A stretch of 64,000 nt of DNA from Semisulcospira habei (Eukaryota; Mollusca; Gastropoda; Semisulcospiridae), in NCBI GenBank assembly GCA_036245525.1, contig BTPG01000005.1:128975299-129039298 (forward strand). Reading direction: 5' to 3'. The position numbers were made by a program, and so were the translations under genes. Positions within the stretch are counted from its first letter, which is position 1. Every line of letters starts with the position of its first letter. Of this stretch, positions 54,777 through 64,000 are shown one piece after another. Under the pieces are notes generated by a model that had not been told where the DNA came from, did no database searches, and was given only the letters and a program-made list of their open reading frames with translations.

Positions 54777-54871
54777 GTGGTGTGCGAGAGGCTCTGTTTG
54801 GAGATGAGAACTACTCTTTAATGTGGGGAAAACGATGCGGTTTTGCCAAAGTGGCTCTTCAGGCAAATGTG
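54777..54871 (+). CDS. TMEM68: TMEM68 homologue, coding exon 4
   Basis: 95 bp, acceptor GTGGTTTGCAG, donor GTCAGT. It encodes GVREALFGDENYSLMWGKRC and GFAKVALQANV. Joined in phase to exon 3 it completes APGGVREAL, a conserved TMEM68/DGAT2-like motif. It ends in phase 0. The following segment, which in the family starts with a PIIP-like motif, was not found in the remaining 9 kb, so it probably lies to the right of the window. Confidence 0.94.
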
Positions 54872-54946
54872 GTCAGTACAGAAGTAATTAAAACTTGACT
54901 CTTTCAGTTTCAGAACTTACAAGTTAGGAAACAATTTGAGGATTTC

Positions 54947-55039
54947 TTAACCCTTTGGCTGTCAGTAGCACTTTTTTGTTGAGGTGATTCCTGCAGGAAT
55001 CACCTCAACAAAAAGTACTACTGACAGCCAAAGGGTTAA
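54947..55039. mobile_element. 93-bp near-perfect TTAA palindrome (family C MITE)
   Basis: TTAACCCTTTGGCTGTCAGT to its inverse, meeting at CCTGCAGG. Almost every base pairs. A half copy follows at 55040-55092. Confidence 0.88.
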
Positions 55040-55092
55040 TATTAATATTATAGGAATCCCCTCAACAAAAAGCGTTACAGCCAAAGGGTTAA
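55040..55092. repeat. Half copy of family C palindrome
   Basis: AGGAATCCCCTCAACAAAAAG to CAGCCAAAGGGTTAA, the right arm only. Confidence 0.7.
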
Positions 55093-55463
55093 TATTTTCA
55101 AGTGATATTACTCATTCTATTCTGTTCTATTACGCATTTTTACACGTGCTATTTAAAAAGAAACGCAAATATGAAATTAGACAATGTACCCGCAAGTAAA
55201 GCTTTCTTCCTGCATGATTCTGAGCTTTACTATTGACAGTAATAAATTATGTACAGGCCAACCTCAGTATTGAGTGCACCAGTGTACCACAGAACAAAAA
55301 ATATCCGATGTGTCTCTCACTCTGGCTCCCAATTGGATCCCACAGAAAGTGGTCCTTGGCTGATCCTGGCATTAGTTTGCTTGTGTACAGATGTGTACGG
55401 GCCACCTAATGCTGATGTCAGATGCTTTTATGTTGGATTACTTTGTGGAAAAGTCTGTGTGAA

Positions 55464-55669
55464 TTAACCCATTTAAACCCAAGGCCACATTTTGGAGATG
55501 TCACCTAACAACTGTGTACCATTTGCAGGAGATGGGTCAACCATGATAATTCATGGGTTGTGCCAGATTAGCTTGGTGCCTGATGGCGCCAAGCTAATCT
55601 GGCATTACACATGAATTATCATGGTCGATCCATCTCCTGCTGTAGTGCATTGAGGGTAAATTTGTTTAA
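55464..55669. mobile_element. TTAA MITE, family A, copy 5
   Basis: TTAACCCATTTAAACCC to GAGGGTAAATTTGTTTAA. The long hairpin has arms with GCAGGAGATGGGTCAACCAT and the inverse. It shares its right TTAA with the next element. Confidence 0.82.
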
Positions 55670-55886
55670 CCCATATCATACTCTAAAAGCTTCAAATTTG
55701 TACACTGCCATATATGCAAGCTGCATTATAGTACTTGCAGATAAGGATATAGACCAATGGCTTTAGTTTAAGGGTGGTGCCAGAATAGCTTGGTGCATAG
55801 AGGCATCAAGCTATTCTGGCACTACCCTTGAACTATTTTAGTCAAATTTATTTCACACACTGGTGTATTCTGAATGATAAGGGTAA
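55666..55886. mobile_element. TTAA MITE, family B, copy 4 (inverted)
   Basis: TTAACCCATATCATACT to GAATGATAAGGGTAA. Hairpin GCCAGAATAGCTTGGTGC and inverse. The right TTAA has one change. Confidence 0.8.
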
Positions 55887-56201
55887 AGGACAACATTAGT
55901 GCGAGAGTGTACATTGTGGTCTAACTGTATGCACTCCCAGCTTACACATGATGCTGAATCTTGAATTGAATTGAATTCAGTAAACTTTATTGTCCATTAA
56001 ATGCCATGCATAAAATGGAAAAAAAAAATTTTGGGCCCACAGAAACATTAAACACACAAGCAAGATCTAGAATTTAGGTAAGATAATACTAATATGTATA
56101 GTAAATTTGTCAACTGCAATCACACACACACACACACACACTTACATATTACTCTGATATCACACTGGTGAGTATCACATAGTGCAAGGATAGCTCATGC
56201 A
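55887..56201. other. Intron sequence, no gene
   Basis: Contains a short (AC)n run near 56121-56141 and an A9 run near 56020. Nothing else was recognised. Confidence 0.55.
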
Positions 56202-56960
56202 GGCTGTTACGTGGTAGTCGTAGTCGTAGTATGATACAATCACACCCGACCCATGCACGTAGGGTTCTTGTAAAGAAACTTCACTCAGCTGCAACTCATC
56301 ACGCATGGCACAAGGTTGTAGACCATACTGGAGTAACAGTTCTAACAATATTTTATTCTCACGATGCAATCTCAGCACAATGCATCCACATCGGGCACAC
56401 ATGTTATGCACTCTTATTTACTAAAACAGGAGGAGCATCCATGGTGTTATGCCTGCGACGAACAGTATTCTGTTAAGCACTTATTGCTATCTTGTGCCGA
56501 TCTAATTGACACAAGATATAACACTTCACAGCAGACTCCCTGAAGGTTTTGTTCCAGGATGTACCCCCGGACAAGATCTTCAGTTTTCTGAGAGAGTGCA
56601 ATATTTTTTTTAATAAGATTTGAGCATTCATTGACTATGATATTCTATTATTTTGACCTTTTTGAGTCTGTAGACATTTCCTTTAAAGACCTGTGCGACA
56701 TTTTAGCATGAAATATTTTTTTAAGATATATTTACATCTTGTCTTAAGACCTTTCTTTTAGTCTGGCTGGCCAGATTTTTACCCATCCTGCCATGAGATG
56801 GCCTTAGTTGCCTGCTCAGCATTAAACCCAAATAACTAACAATGCATCCACAACTGCATCCATGCGTTGGTACACTGTCTCATACAATGCATCCACAATT
56901 CTGATACACTGCATCTCCCATATAATGCACAAACACTGATACACTGTCTCCTCTAATAAT
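56202..56960 (-). mobile_element. Solo LTR copy 2, interrupted and rearranged
   Basis: Starts TGTTACGTGGTAGTCGTAG, the inverse of the right end of the solo LTR at 9719-10461, and matches its 3' half. It is split by a LINE 3' end at 56391-56839. Past the insertion the CAATGCATCCAC/GATACACTGTCTCC part is duplicated. Confidence 0.7.
56391..56839 (+). mobile_element. LINE 3' end with terminal Cys/His motif
   Basis: Flanked by CAATGCATCCACA (56378-56390 and 56840-56852). The first 110 bp encode HPWCYACDEQYSVKHLLLSC, the C-x2-C ... H ... C motif that closes the ORF of many CR1/Jockey-type LINEs. The rest is 3' UTR ending TAAACCCAAATAACTAA. Strongly 5'-truncated. Confidence 0.75.
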
Positions 56961-57002
56961 AAAATAATAATTACGGTATTTATAATGCGCTTATCTTATA
57001 AT

Positions 57003-57881
57003 ACCTCTTCCTACTGGCCATAGACTGGGTCATGAAGATGACCACAGAGCACAGACGAAGTGGAATACAGTGGACACTGTGGACACAGCTTGACGACCTT
57101 GATTTTGCAGACGACTTGGCATTACTGTCCCACACTCATCAACAAATGCAGGACAAGACCACGAGGCTTGCTGACATCTCGTCCCAAGTGGGCCTCACCA
57201 TTCACAAACAGAAAACAAAGACAATGAGGCTGAACACAACCAGGGAAGAACCAATCTTGCTTGCTGGCATCCCGGTGGAGGAGGTGGAGTCCTTCACCTA
57301 TCTCGGGAGCATCATAGACAAAAAAGGCGGCACTGATTCAGATGTCAGAGCACGAATCGGTACAGCCAGAGCAGCCTTTCTCCAGTTAAAAAAAGTGTGG
57401 AGTTCCAGAGAGCTGTCACAACACACCAAAGTCCGGATTTTCAACTCCAATGTAAAAGCAGTTCACCTATATGGAGCAGAGACTTGGAGATTGACAAAAA
57501 CCACAGTCAACAGAGTACAGACCTTCATGAAGAATTTTGAAAATCCACTGGCCAGAGAAGATCAGTAACGTCAGACTCTGGGAGAGAACAGAGCAGATAA
57601 CAGCAGAGAATGAAATTGGGCGAAGAAGATGGGGATGGATCGGTCACAGCCTGAGAAAGCCAGCTTCCAGTATCACTAGGCAGGCATTGTCATGGAACCC
57701 CCAGGGAAAGAGGAAAAGAGGTAGGCCGAGAAACACCTGGCGTCGAGACCTCCAAGCAGACATCAAGAGACTGGGAACCACCTGGAGTAGAATCGAAGGA
57801 GAAGCACAGGACAGGAGTTGCTGGAGGTCTCTCGTCGACGGCCTATACCCGGGTAGGGGTGACAGGCGTAAGTAAAGTAAG
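57003..57881 (+). mobile_element. RTE-like LINE D, 5'-truncated
   Basis: Target duplication TTATCTTATAAT (56991-57002 and 57882-57893). The tail is GTAAGTAAAGTAAG. Same family as LINE B and very similar in sequence. Confidence 0.9.
57005..57875 (+). pseudogene. LINE D reverse transcriptase C-terminal fragment
   Basis: Starts within RT (FLLAIDWVMKMTTEHRRSG, with FADD near 57100) and reads to TFMKNFENP near 57545. There a short deletion relative to LINE B (about 14 bp) shifts the frame. The C-terminus (KIHWPEKISNVRLWERTEQI, GKRKRGRPRNTWRRDLQ) continues in a new frame to 57875. Confidence 0.85.
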
Positions 57882-58814
57882 TTATCTTATAATAATTATA
57901 ACTCTAAGCACGCACTGACAACTCACGCACGCATGCGCACGCTTTTGACAACGACTCACGTACCACAAATAGTCAAATACATTACGACAGTCAGCTTGGG
58001 GTGGGGAGTGTGGTGATATAGTGCTAGAACTGTTGAAAGAGGCGAGTTCTGAGGGCGAACTGGAAGGAGGAGAGAGAGTGTTTCTGATGGAGAGAGAGTG
58101 GGAGAGTGTTCCAGGTGGATGGACCATATACAGAGAAGGAGCAGGGGCCAAAAGTCAGCTGAGTTTGGTGCGGGGGATGTGGAGGCGGAGAGGGTCGGAG
58201 GCGGAGCGGGGAGGAGTGTAGGGGTGAAGTAAGTTGGAGAGATAGGCAGGAGCATAGTTGTTTAGGGATTTGTAGCAGAGAGACAGAATCTTGTATAGGA
58301 TGCGTTGGGGGATGGGGAGCCAGTGGAGGAGTTTGAGCAGGGGAGTGATGTGGTCAGATTTTTGTTTTCTCAAAACAACATTACCGATGACATTACTGTT
58401 AGGAATACTGTCTCGCTAGCCTAATTTTAGCCCAAAATTGAGGTTGTGTGCCTTTAAGGAGGGAAGGTAAGGGGGCGTTATCTGCTAGGCATAGCCACGG
58501 TAGCCTCCCTTCCCTCCATATCCGGAACGCGGTCACCTGATTCGCCATTCTGTCTCTTCGCTGAGCCGTGGAAGGTTGTGTGCCCTACCTAGCTCCGTTC
58601 AGGCTTCGTTCTCTCGCGACTTTGATTTCTTCGAGTTCGTGGTTGGAGGTTGACGGGTTACTACTGGCTGGTGAGCTTCCTGCGGCAGAGCGGTCTTCTG
58701 TTCCGTCTGCAGTGTCGACCGGGCTGTGCCTTCTCGTCCTTGGCGGGACTGTTCGGCCATCTTCGTGGGCCCTCGTCCTCTGTCCCTCACAGTGGTAACC
58801 TCCTTCTTTCTACC

Positions 58815-61240
58815 ATGACCAGTTGGCAAGTTCGTACCTGCACGAGATGCGCAGACTTCCAGTGGCCGAGTGATGCCCACGACGTCTGTCTTCCGTGCTC
58901 TGGCTGTTCCCCCACCCACCCTTGCGGCATCTGCACCACCTGGGAGGAGGAGCAGTGGTCGCAACTGTGGCGGTTCTACCGGCGGAAGCGTCCGAAGAAG
59001 GCCGCTCCGTCTACGGTGGTGGAGGAAACACCGAGAGCTCTCATGATGCGGGACGCACATGCGGATCCGGAGCCTCACGCTCCTGACGGAGGGTTCGTCA
59101 GCTCGCTGGGGTTACTTGTCACCGAGCATGGCCAACGAAGTACTCCGACATCGGTGTTTGTCAGCTCGCCGGCAGTTCCTGACCCCGAGCTTGGCCAACA
59201 CCGGGCGCCTACAGGGTTTGTCGGCTCGCTGGGTCCCACCGAGTCTGACCGACAGCGCCCACGGGATCCGTTGACAAGCACAAGTCTTCTGGTGCGGAGG
59301 TCAGTGCCTTAGTTAGCACGAAGAGTAAAAAACCTACCAAATACACATTAGCGAGTGTAGTTAAGGTGCCTCCTGTTTTGGCCCCCTCGGCCCGGCCCCT
59401 GGCACAGGGGGAGGTTACTGTTTTTCAGAGACCGCGCGGTCGCAACTCCCGCGCTTCTCATGGTTCCCGTGACTCTCACGTCGCTCGCTCCGAACACCTT
59501 TCTTCTCGCTCCGTGGGTGGGTCTTCCCGCTCGAGCTCGACTTCCAGAGAGCGCCGTGCGCCTAAGAGGCTCAGCCCTCTTCCCGACCGGCGTACTTCGT
59601 ACTGTCACCGGGATAGAGATTTCCGTCCTCGTTCGCCACACCGCTCGGATTTTCGACCCCGGTCCCGTTTGCCCTCTCCTTCCCGGAGCCAGCGTTACCG
59701 CTACCACCGGACTTACTCTTCCCGACGCCGTCCTTCCCCGCGGCAACGCTCCCCTCTTCACCACTCCGTTTCGAGACGTCCGGCGACGAGATTCTCCCCG
59801 ACGTCCCGCTCCCCCTCCGTTTCTTCGCGACAGGCCCGTTCGCCTCCCAGCGCTACAGTGACACGACGCGAGTTAGGTAGCGACGTTTCCAGTGTTGGTG
59901 TCCGACCTTCCCCCCCTCAGGGGTCAGATCCTGTGGTGGAGGACGACGCTCTCAGCCTCGTTCCTGAGGGTTCGATGTCAGCCTTACTTCGTGACGATGC
60001 GTCCGACGCGTCCGGACACTCCCCCATCTCGGACGACGCCGGGGTCCGGCAGCCCTCCCTCAGTCATAAGATGGAGACCCTCCGGGCCTTGGATGAAGCG
60101 GCTCGCCTTATCGCGGCCTCCCTTCCTCCGGAAGACTGCCCACCTTCACCGCCGGTCAAGAGGAAAGCTTCTGCGTTTGTGGATGCGGCCAGCCTGACGA
60201 AGCGGTTCAAGTCTCTCCCTCAACCTCCAGGGTTCCGAGACCTGCGTGATGCCCTTTCGTCGCATCTTCGAACGAATTCCTTTGGGGACGCTGGTTTCTT
60301 TTCGGACAACAGGTGGCCCGCCGATCTACAGATTGCCTTTCAGCAACGCTGGTACGCGGGGCATTCACAGTCCTTCGCCTGTCCGCTACCGGAACTGGAC
60401 GCCCAGGCCCTCTCCTTCGCTGGCTCGCCTCGTCCGGGTCCCGTCATCCCAGGCCTCGACAAGACTGCTACCCTCATACGGAATGCCCTCGCTACAGCGG
60501 GATTCCTCGACTTGGTGACCCAGACTATCGTTCGCCGGGTGGAAGAAGCCTGGAACCCTGTGACCTCTCCTTTTCTGGCGGACATCCTATCCTTGGCAGT
60601 GGCAGGCAACTGGGCGGCGTTTCACTCCGCTGTAAACTCCATGACGGCCGCGGCCAACTGCGATCTGATGCGACGGGATGCTCTTCTCCGTTCCTGTGAT
60701 CTTCCCCCGGACTTGAAGAAGCAACTTCGACAGGCGCCGTTTGGAGGGGAACTGCTGTTCGGGCCCACCTGGCAGGCGGTGAAGGAAGCCAACAAGGACT
60801 TGTGGCCCAGCCGACCGGCGCCACACCGCTTTCGGGTTCCCCGCAAGGCCGCGGGTCGCGCCCTGCGGTCCGCCAGACCCGCTCCCCGCCCCCCCTACAG
60901 TGCGCGGACGTCTTCCTCCTCGCGCCCCAGCCTTTGGGCGCGCTCGCCTTCGCCCCGACTCGACTTCCGCCCCCGCCCCCGCCCCCGCCTGGCCCCGGCC
61001 CGCCCGCCGTCCAGGGAGGGGCAGGGCCCACTGACGCTTATCTTCCTCCGCCTCCGCCGACCGCTCCCCTCTCTCCTGTCAGCGGGAGGCTGGCGCGCCA
61101 CAGCCAGGCGTGGCATGCGCTGTTCCCGGACAACGACTGGGTGCTTTCTACCGTCTCCGAAGGTCTTCGGATCGCTTTTCGGTCGCCGCCCCCCCCCCTC
61201 CGCCGCTCTCCCGTTTGGACCCCTGTGCCCCCCGACCTAG
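58815..61240 (+). pseudogene. DIRS-like Gag, copy 2
   Basis: Start ATG 58815 (MTSWQVRTCTRCADFQWPSD). The Cys pairs align with copy 1 (CTRC, CLPCSGC, CGIC). The first frame stops at 59312. The Arg/Ser-rich region and the helical part (SPPVKRKASAFVDAASLTKR, WYAGHSQSF, MTAAANCDLMRRDA) lie in another frame, 59366-61240, so the gene carries a frameshift near 59300-59360. Confidence 0.78.
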
Positions 61241-63110
61241 ACAGGGCCGCTGCTCTTCGCGACGAGGTGCACTCCCTACTACTAAAGACGGCGACGGAAG
61301 TGGTTTCGCAGCCCAACTCGCCTGCTTTCTACAGCCGCCTTTTCGTTGTGCCCAAGCCAAACGGCAAGTGGAGACCGGTCATCGATCTCTCCGCCTTGAA
61401 CAAGTTCATCGTGGCTCCCCCCTTCCGCATGGAGACGGCCCGAGCCCTTCGGGCCGCGGTGCAGCCGATGGATTTTGCCGTCAGCCTGGATCTCTCGGAT
61501 GCTTACCTTCACGTGCCTGTACACCCTTCGTCCCGACGGTATCTACGCTTTGCCTTTGCAGGAGTGATTTACCAGTTCCGAGTGTTGCCCTTTGGTCTCA
61601 ACCTCAGTCCCTGGGTGTTCACGCGCATCATGGATGCAGTCGTCGCCCGGGCCAGAAGGACGTCGTCCAGCCCGACGTCGAACTACCTCGACGACCTCCT
61701 CCTACGGAACCAGTCGGTCACGGCCTTAACCAGGGATCGAGATGCGCTGCTGCACCTCCTCGACAATCTCGGCTTCCTGCTGAACTGGGGCAAGTCCGAC
61801 CTGGTGCCCTCCCGCCACTTCCTCCATCTGGGTATGCAACAGACTGCAACCTTGTTCGTCTCCCGGGACCCCGCATACAGAAGCTGGCGACCCTCGCCCT
61901 GCACCTCGCGCAGACTCGCTCGGCTTCCGCCAGAGTGTGGCTACAGCTCCTTGGCCTGATGAGTGCGGCGGCAGACTTGCTCCACCTGGGTTGCCTGTAC
62001 TACCGTCCCCTTCAGCTCCATCTACTCTTACACTGGCGGCCGTCCTCGGGCGACCTGGAGACGATGGTACCAGTGCCCTTGATGTTGCTGCCGCATCTTC
62101 GTCGATGGGCGGATCCTGCCTGGCTGGCGTCGGGAGTCCCCCTCTACACGCCTCCACCCCGACTGTCACTTTGCGTCGACGCGAGCAGCTCCGGCTGGGG
62201 AGCTCACCTACTTCCGATGTTCACCACGGCTTCCGGCAGTTGGACCTCGGACCTAGCGACGCGACACATCAACTGGTTGGAGCTCCAGGCGGTTTGGCAA
62301 GCACTCCTCGTCTGGGAACCTCGTCTGCGTCATCAGGAGCTTCTCGTCCTGTCCGACAACTCTACAGTCGTCGCCTACCTCCAGAAGCAGGGCGGGACAC
62401 GCTCCCCGTCTCTTTGCATTCTTCTTTACCAGATCCTGCGGTGGTGCGAAGACCGCGACATTTCCCTCAGAGCCAGACACATCCCGGGCCATCTCAATGT
62501 CCTGGCGGACTCCCTCTCTCGACGCGGGCAGCTTCTCCACACCGAGTGGACACTCCGACCAGACATCTTTCGGATGATTTGCGACCGCTGGGAGACGCCC
62601 ATGATCGACCTCTTTGCCACGAGATGGTACCACCAACTTCCACTCTTCGTCTCTCCCATCCCAGATCCTCAAGCCTGGGCGGTCGACGCTCTATCCATTC
62701 CCTGGGACGGCCTCATCGCGTACGCCTATCCACCGACGGTCCTCGTTCCCAAGGTCCTGCTCAAGCTCAGAGGTTGCAACACGGTTCTGTACCTAGTGGC
62801 CCCCTTCTCCTGGTCCCGGTCCTGGACAACCGACCTCCTGAACCTGGCGTCGGCCCCCCCACTACAGCTGCCCACTCCGCCATCGATGCTCAAGCAGCCC
62901 CGGCAGGACCTGTTCCACCCGTGCCCCGAGCGTCTCCTCCTACACGCCTGGAGATTGTGCGGCAAGCCCTCGCCAACAGGGGTTTCTCAAGTACGGCAGT
63001 GGATGCGATCGCTACAGCCCGCAGGCGATCCACTAGGCGAGTTTACGAGGGGAAATGGCGGGTTCTCTGCGAATGGTGTGTCGTCGAACGACTCTCCCCC
63101 ACGGATCTGA
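60802..63110 (+). pseudogene. DIRS-like RT-RNase H with methyltransferase-like region, copy 2
   Basis: RT in the first frame: SPAFYSRLFVVPKPNGKWRP, LDLSDAYLHVPVHPSSRRYL, and the catalytic YLDD at 61683-61694. The frame shifts near 61840. RNase H (LCVDASSSGWGAHL, INWLELQAVWQALL, LVLSDNSTVVAYLQ) and the region RHIPGHLNVLADSLSRRG, PMIDLFATRWY and WDGLIAYAYPPTVLVP are then intact to 63110. Better kept than copy 1 after the shift. Confidence 0.85.
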
Positions 63111-64000
63111 CGGTTCCCCAGCTAGCGGAATTCTTCCTCTGGCTCTTCAATGATCAGCGCTTGGCTCCCATTACCATTCGCGGCTACCTGGCTATGATAG
63201 CCGACACATACCGGCACCTGGGCCGCCCCGACCCTGGCGCCTGCAAGGACCTGGCGGATCTGATGGCACACTTCGGCCTTCATCGACCAACCTCCCGCTC
63301 CCTTGTGCCGAGATGGGACCTACCATGGATACTGACGTGGCTCAACACTAGCCGCTTCGAGCCTTTGCAGCTGGCGCGACTGGCGGATGTGACGCGGAAG
63401 ACATGCTTCCTACTAGCCCTCGCCACTGCGGCCAGGGTCAGCGAGCTTCACACCTTCTCGACCCACCCCTCGTGCCTGCAGTTCCGGGTGGACGGTTCGC
63501 TACAACTGCTGCCGGACCCGAACTTCCTGGCCAAGACACGGCTTCCTCTAGCCGCCCCACAAGTGGTCTCCATACAAGCACTGAGGGGACCTGGCTTCTC
63601 CCGAGCCTCCAGACAACAAGACCCGGTGAGAGCAGTGCGTATCTACTTGCGCCGGACCAAGCCTTTGCGCAGGGGCCGCACCCGCCTTTTCCTTCATTTG
63701 TCTCCAGGTAGAAATGACATTACGGCCCAAACGATCTCCGCCTGGCTCCGTTGGGTGATACGCTCCGCTTACCACGACCTCGCCCCTGAGACCGCCGCAC
63801 GTCTAAACATCCGGGCGCATGAGGTACGAGCCATGGCGGCGAGCCTTGCATTCGACCGCAACTGTGCAGTCAAGGACATTGTGGCGGCCGTGGGCTGGCG
63901 TTCAGAGTCAACCTTCGCCAGATTCTACCTGAGGGACCTCTCCGGCCAGCGCGAGAACCTGTCGCTGGTGGGGGATGTCACGGCGGCACAACACTCCCTC
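62950..64000 (+). CDS. DIRS-like tyrosine recombinase, copy 2, truncated by window end
   Basis: Open from about 62950 to the last base. The N-terminal part is ALANRGFSSTAVDAIATARR. LAPITIRGYLAMIADTYRHL and TRKTCFLLALATAARVSELH (first Arg) follow, then IRAHEVRAMAASLAFDR and GWRSESTFARFYLRDL (Tyr nucleophile). No stop or shift is seen in this part. The frame overlaps the end of the RT frame. Confidence 0.88.

Larger units (their letters stand above)
56957..58371 (-). mobile_element. CR1/L2-like LINE 3' end (copy 2), split by LINE D
   Basis: Same family as 6028-7695. The C-terminal coding block includes HWLPIPQRILYKILSLCYKS and RLHIPRTKLS near 58330-58160. The 3' tail lies near 56957. It is cut on the right by DIRS copy 2. 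Confidence 0.82.
58372..64000 (+). mobile_element. DIRS-like retrotransposon (copy 2), runs off window
   Basis: The left terminus AAAACAACATTACCGATGACA matches the inner part of the copy 1 terminus, then diverges. Same gene order as copy 1. It is inserted in the CR1/L2-like LINE. The right terminus is outside the window. The two DIRS copies are related but clearly distinct families. Confidence 0.87.

Noticed and set aside
61110..61830. Second protein in an alternative frame over the DIRS copy 2 RT
   Set aside because: The frame is open because of high GC, but its sequence is a shadow of RT. It becomes the real frame only after the shift near 61840.

Overview
This is a stretch of an animal nuclear genome. 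It has intron-containing genes with GT/AG splice sites, AT-rich introns, microsatellites, and no bacterial features. The repeat mix (Polinton, DIRS-like elements, RTE-like and CR1/L2-like LINEs, TTAA palindromic MITEs, ribozyme-bearing repeats) fits an invertebrate. A mollusc or another lophotrochozoan is my guess, not something shown here. Two host genes are recognisable and divergent. The RPAP2 homologue (Rtr1/RPAP2 family, RNA polymerase II CTD phosphatase) is on the minus strand, with five coding exons between 12179 and 3517; its 3' end lies beyond the left edge. The TMEM68 homologue (membrane acyltransferase) is on the plus strand, with four coding exons between 45842 and 54871; its 3' part lies beyond the right edge or was not found.

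The 33.7 kb between the two start codons is mostly one Polinton/Maverick (14301-44286). It has AG...CT termini, about 360-bp inverted repeats and a 6-bp target duplication, CACTTA. It keeps recognisable integrase, protein-primed DNA polymerase B, packaging ATPase, major capsid protein and several small Polinton proteins, all broken by stops, frameshifts or insertions. An RTE-like LINE sits in its left inverted repeat. Four copies of one short retroposon, one carrying a LINE, split the integrase gene. A 9-kb cluster of an unclassified repeat, called E here, replaces the core of the polymerase gene.

Each of the five main E copies contains what reads as a complete type I hammerhead ribozyme. Separate short (~57 bp) E pieces at both edges of the cluster begin at, or within about 1-3 nt of, the predicted ribozyme cleavage position. 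This is the most interesting signal in the window.

RPAP2 introns hold an older LINE (1-2733, running off the left edge), a CR1/L2-like LINE, a solo LTR with a 5-bp duplication, tRNA-derived SINEs and several families of TTAA-flanked hairpin MITEs. TMEM68 introns hold more of the same MITEs and a complete DIRS-like tyrosine-recombinase retrotransposon (48371-54397) followed by a 310-bp derivative. The right end (56.2-64 kb) is a nest: a solo LTR split by a LINE 3' end, then a CR1/L2-like LINE split by an RTE-like LINE, then a second DIRS-like element that runs off the window.
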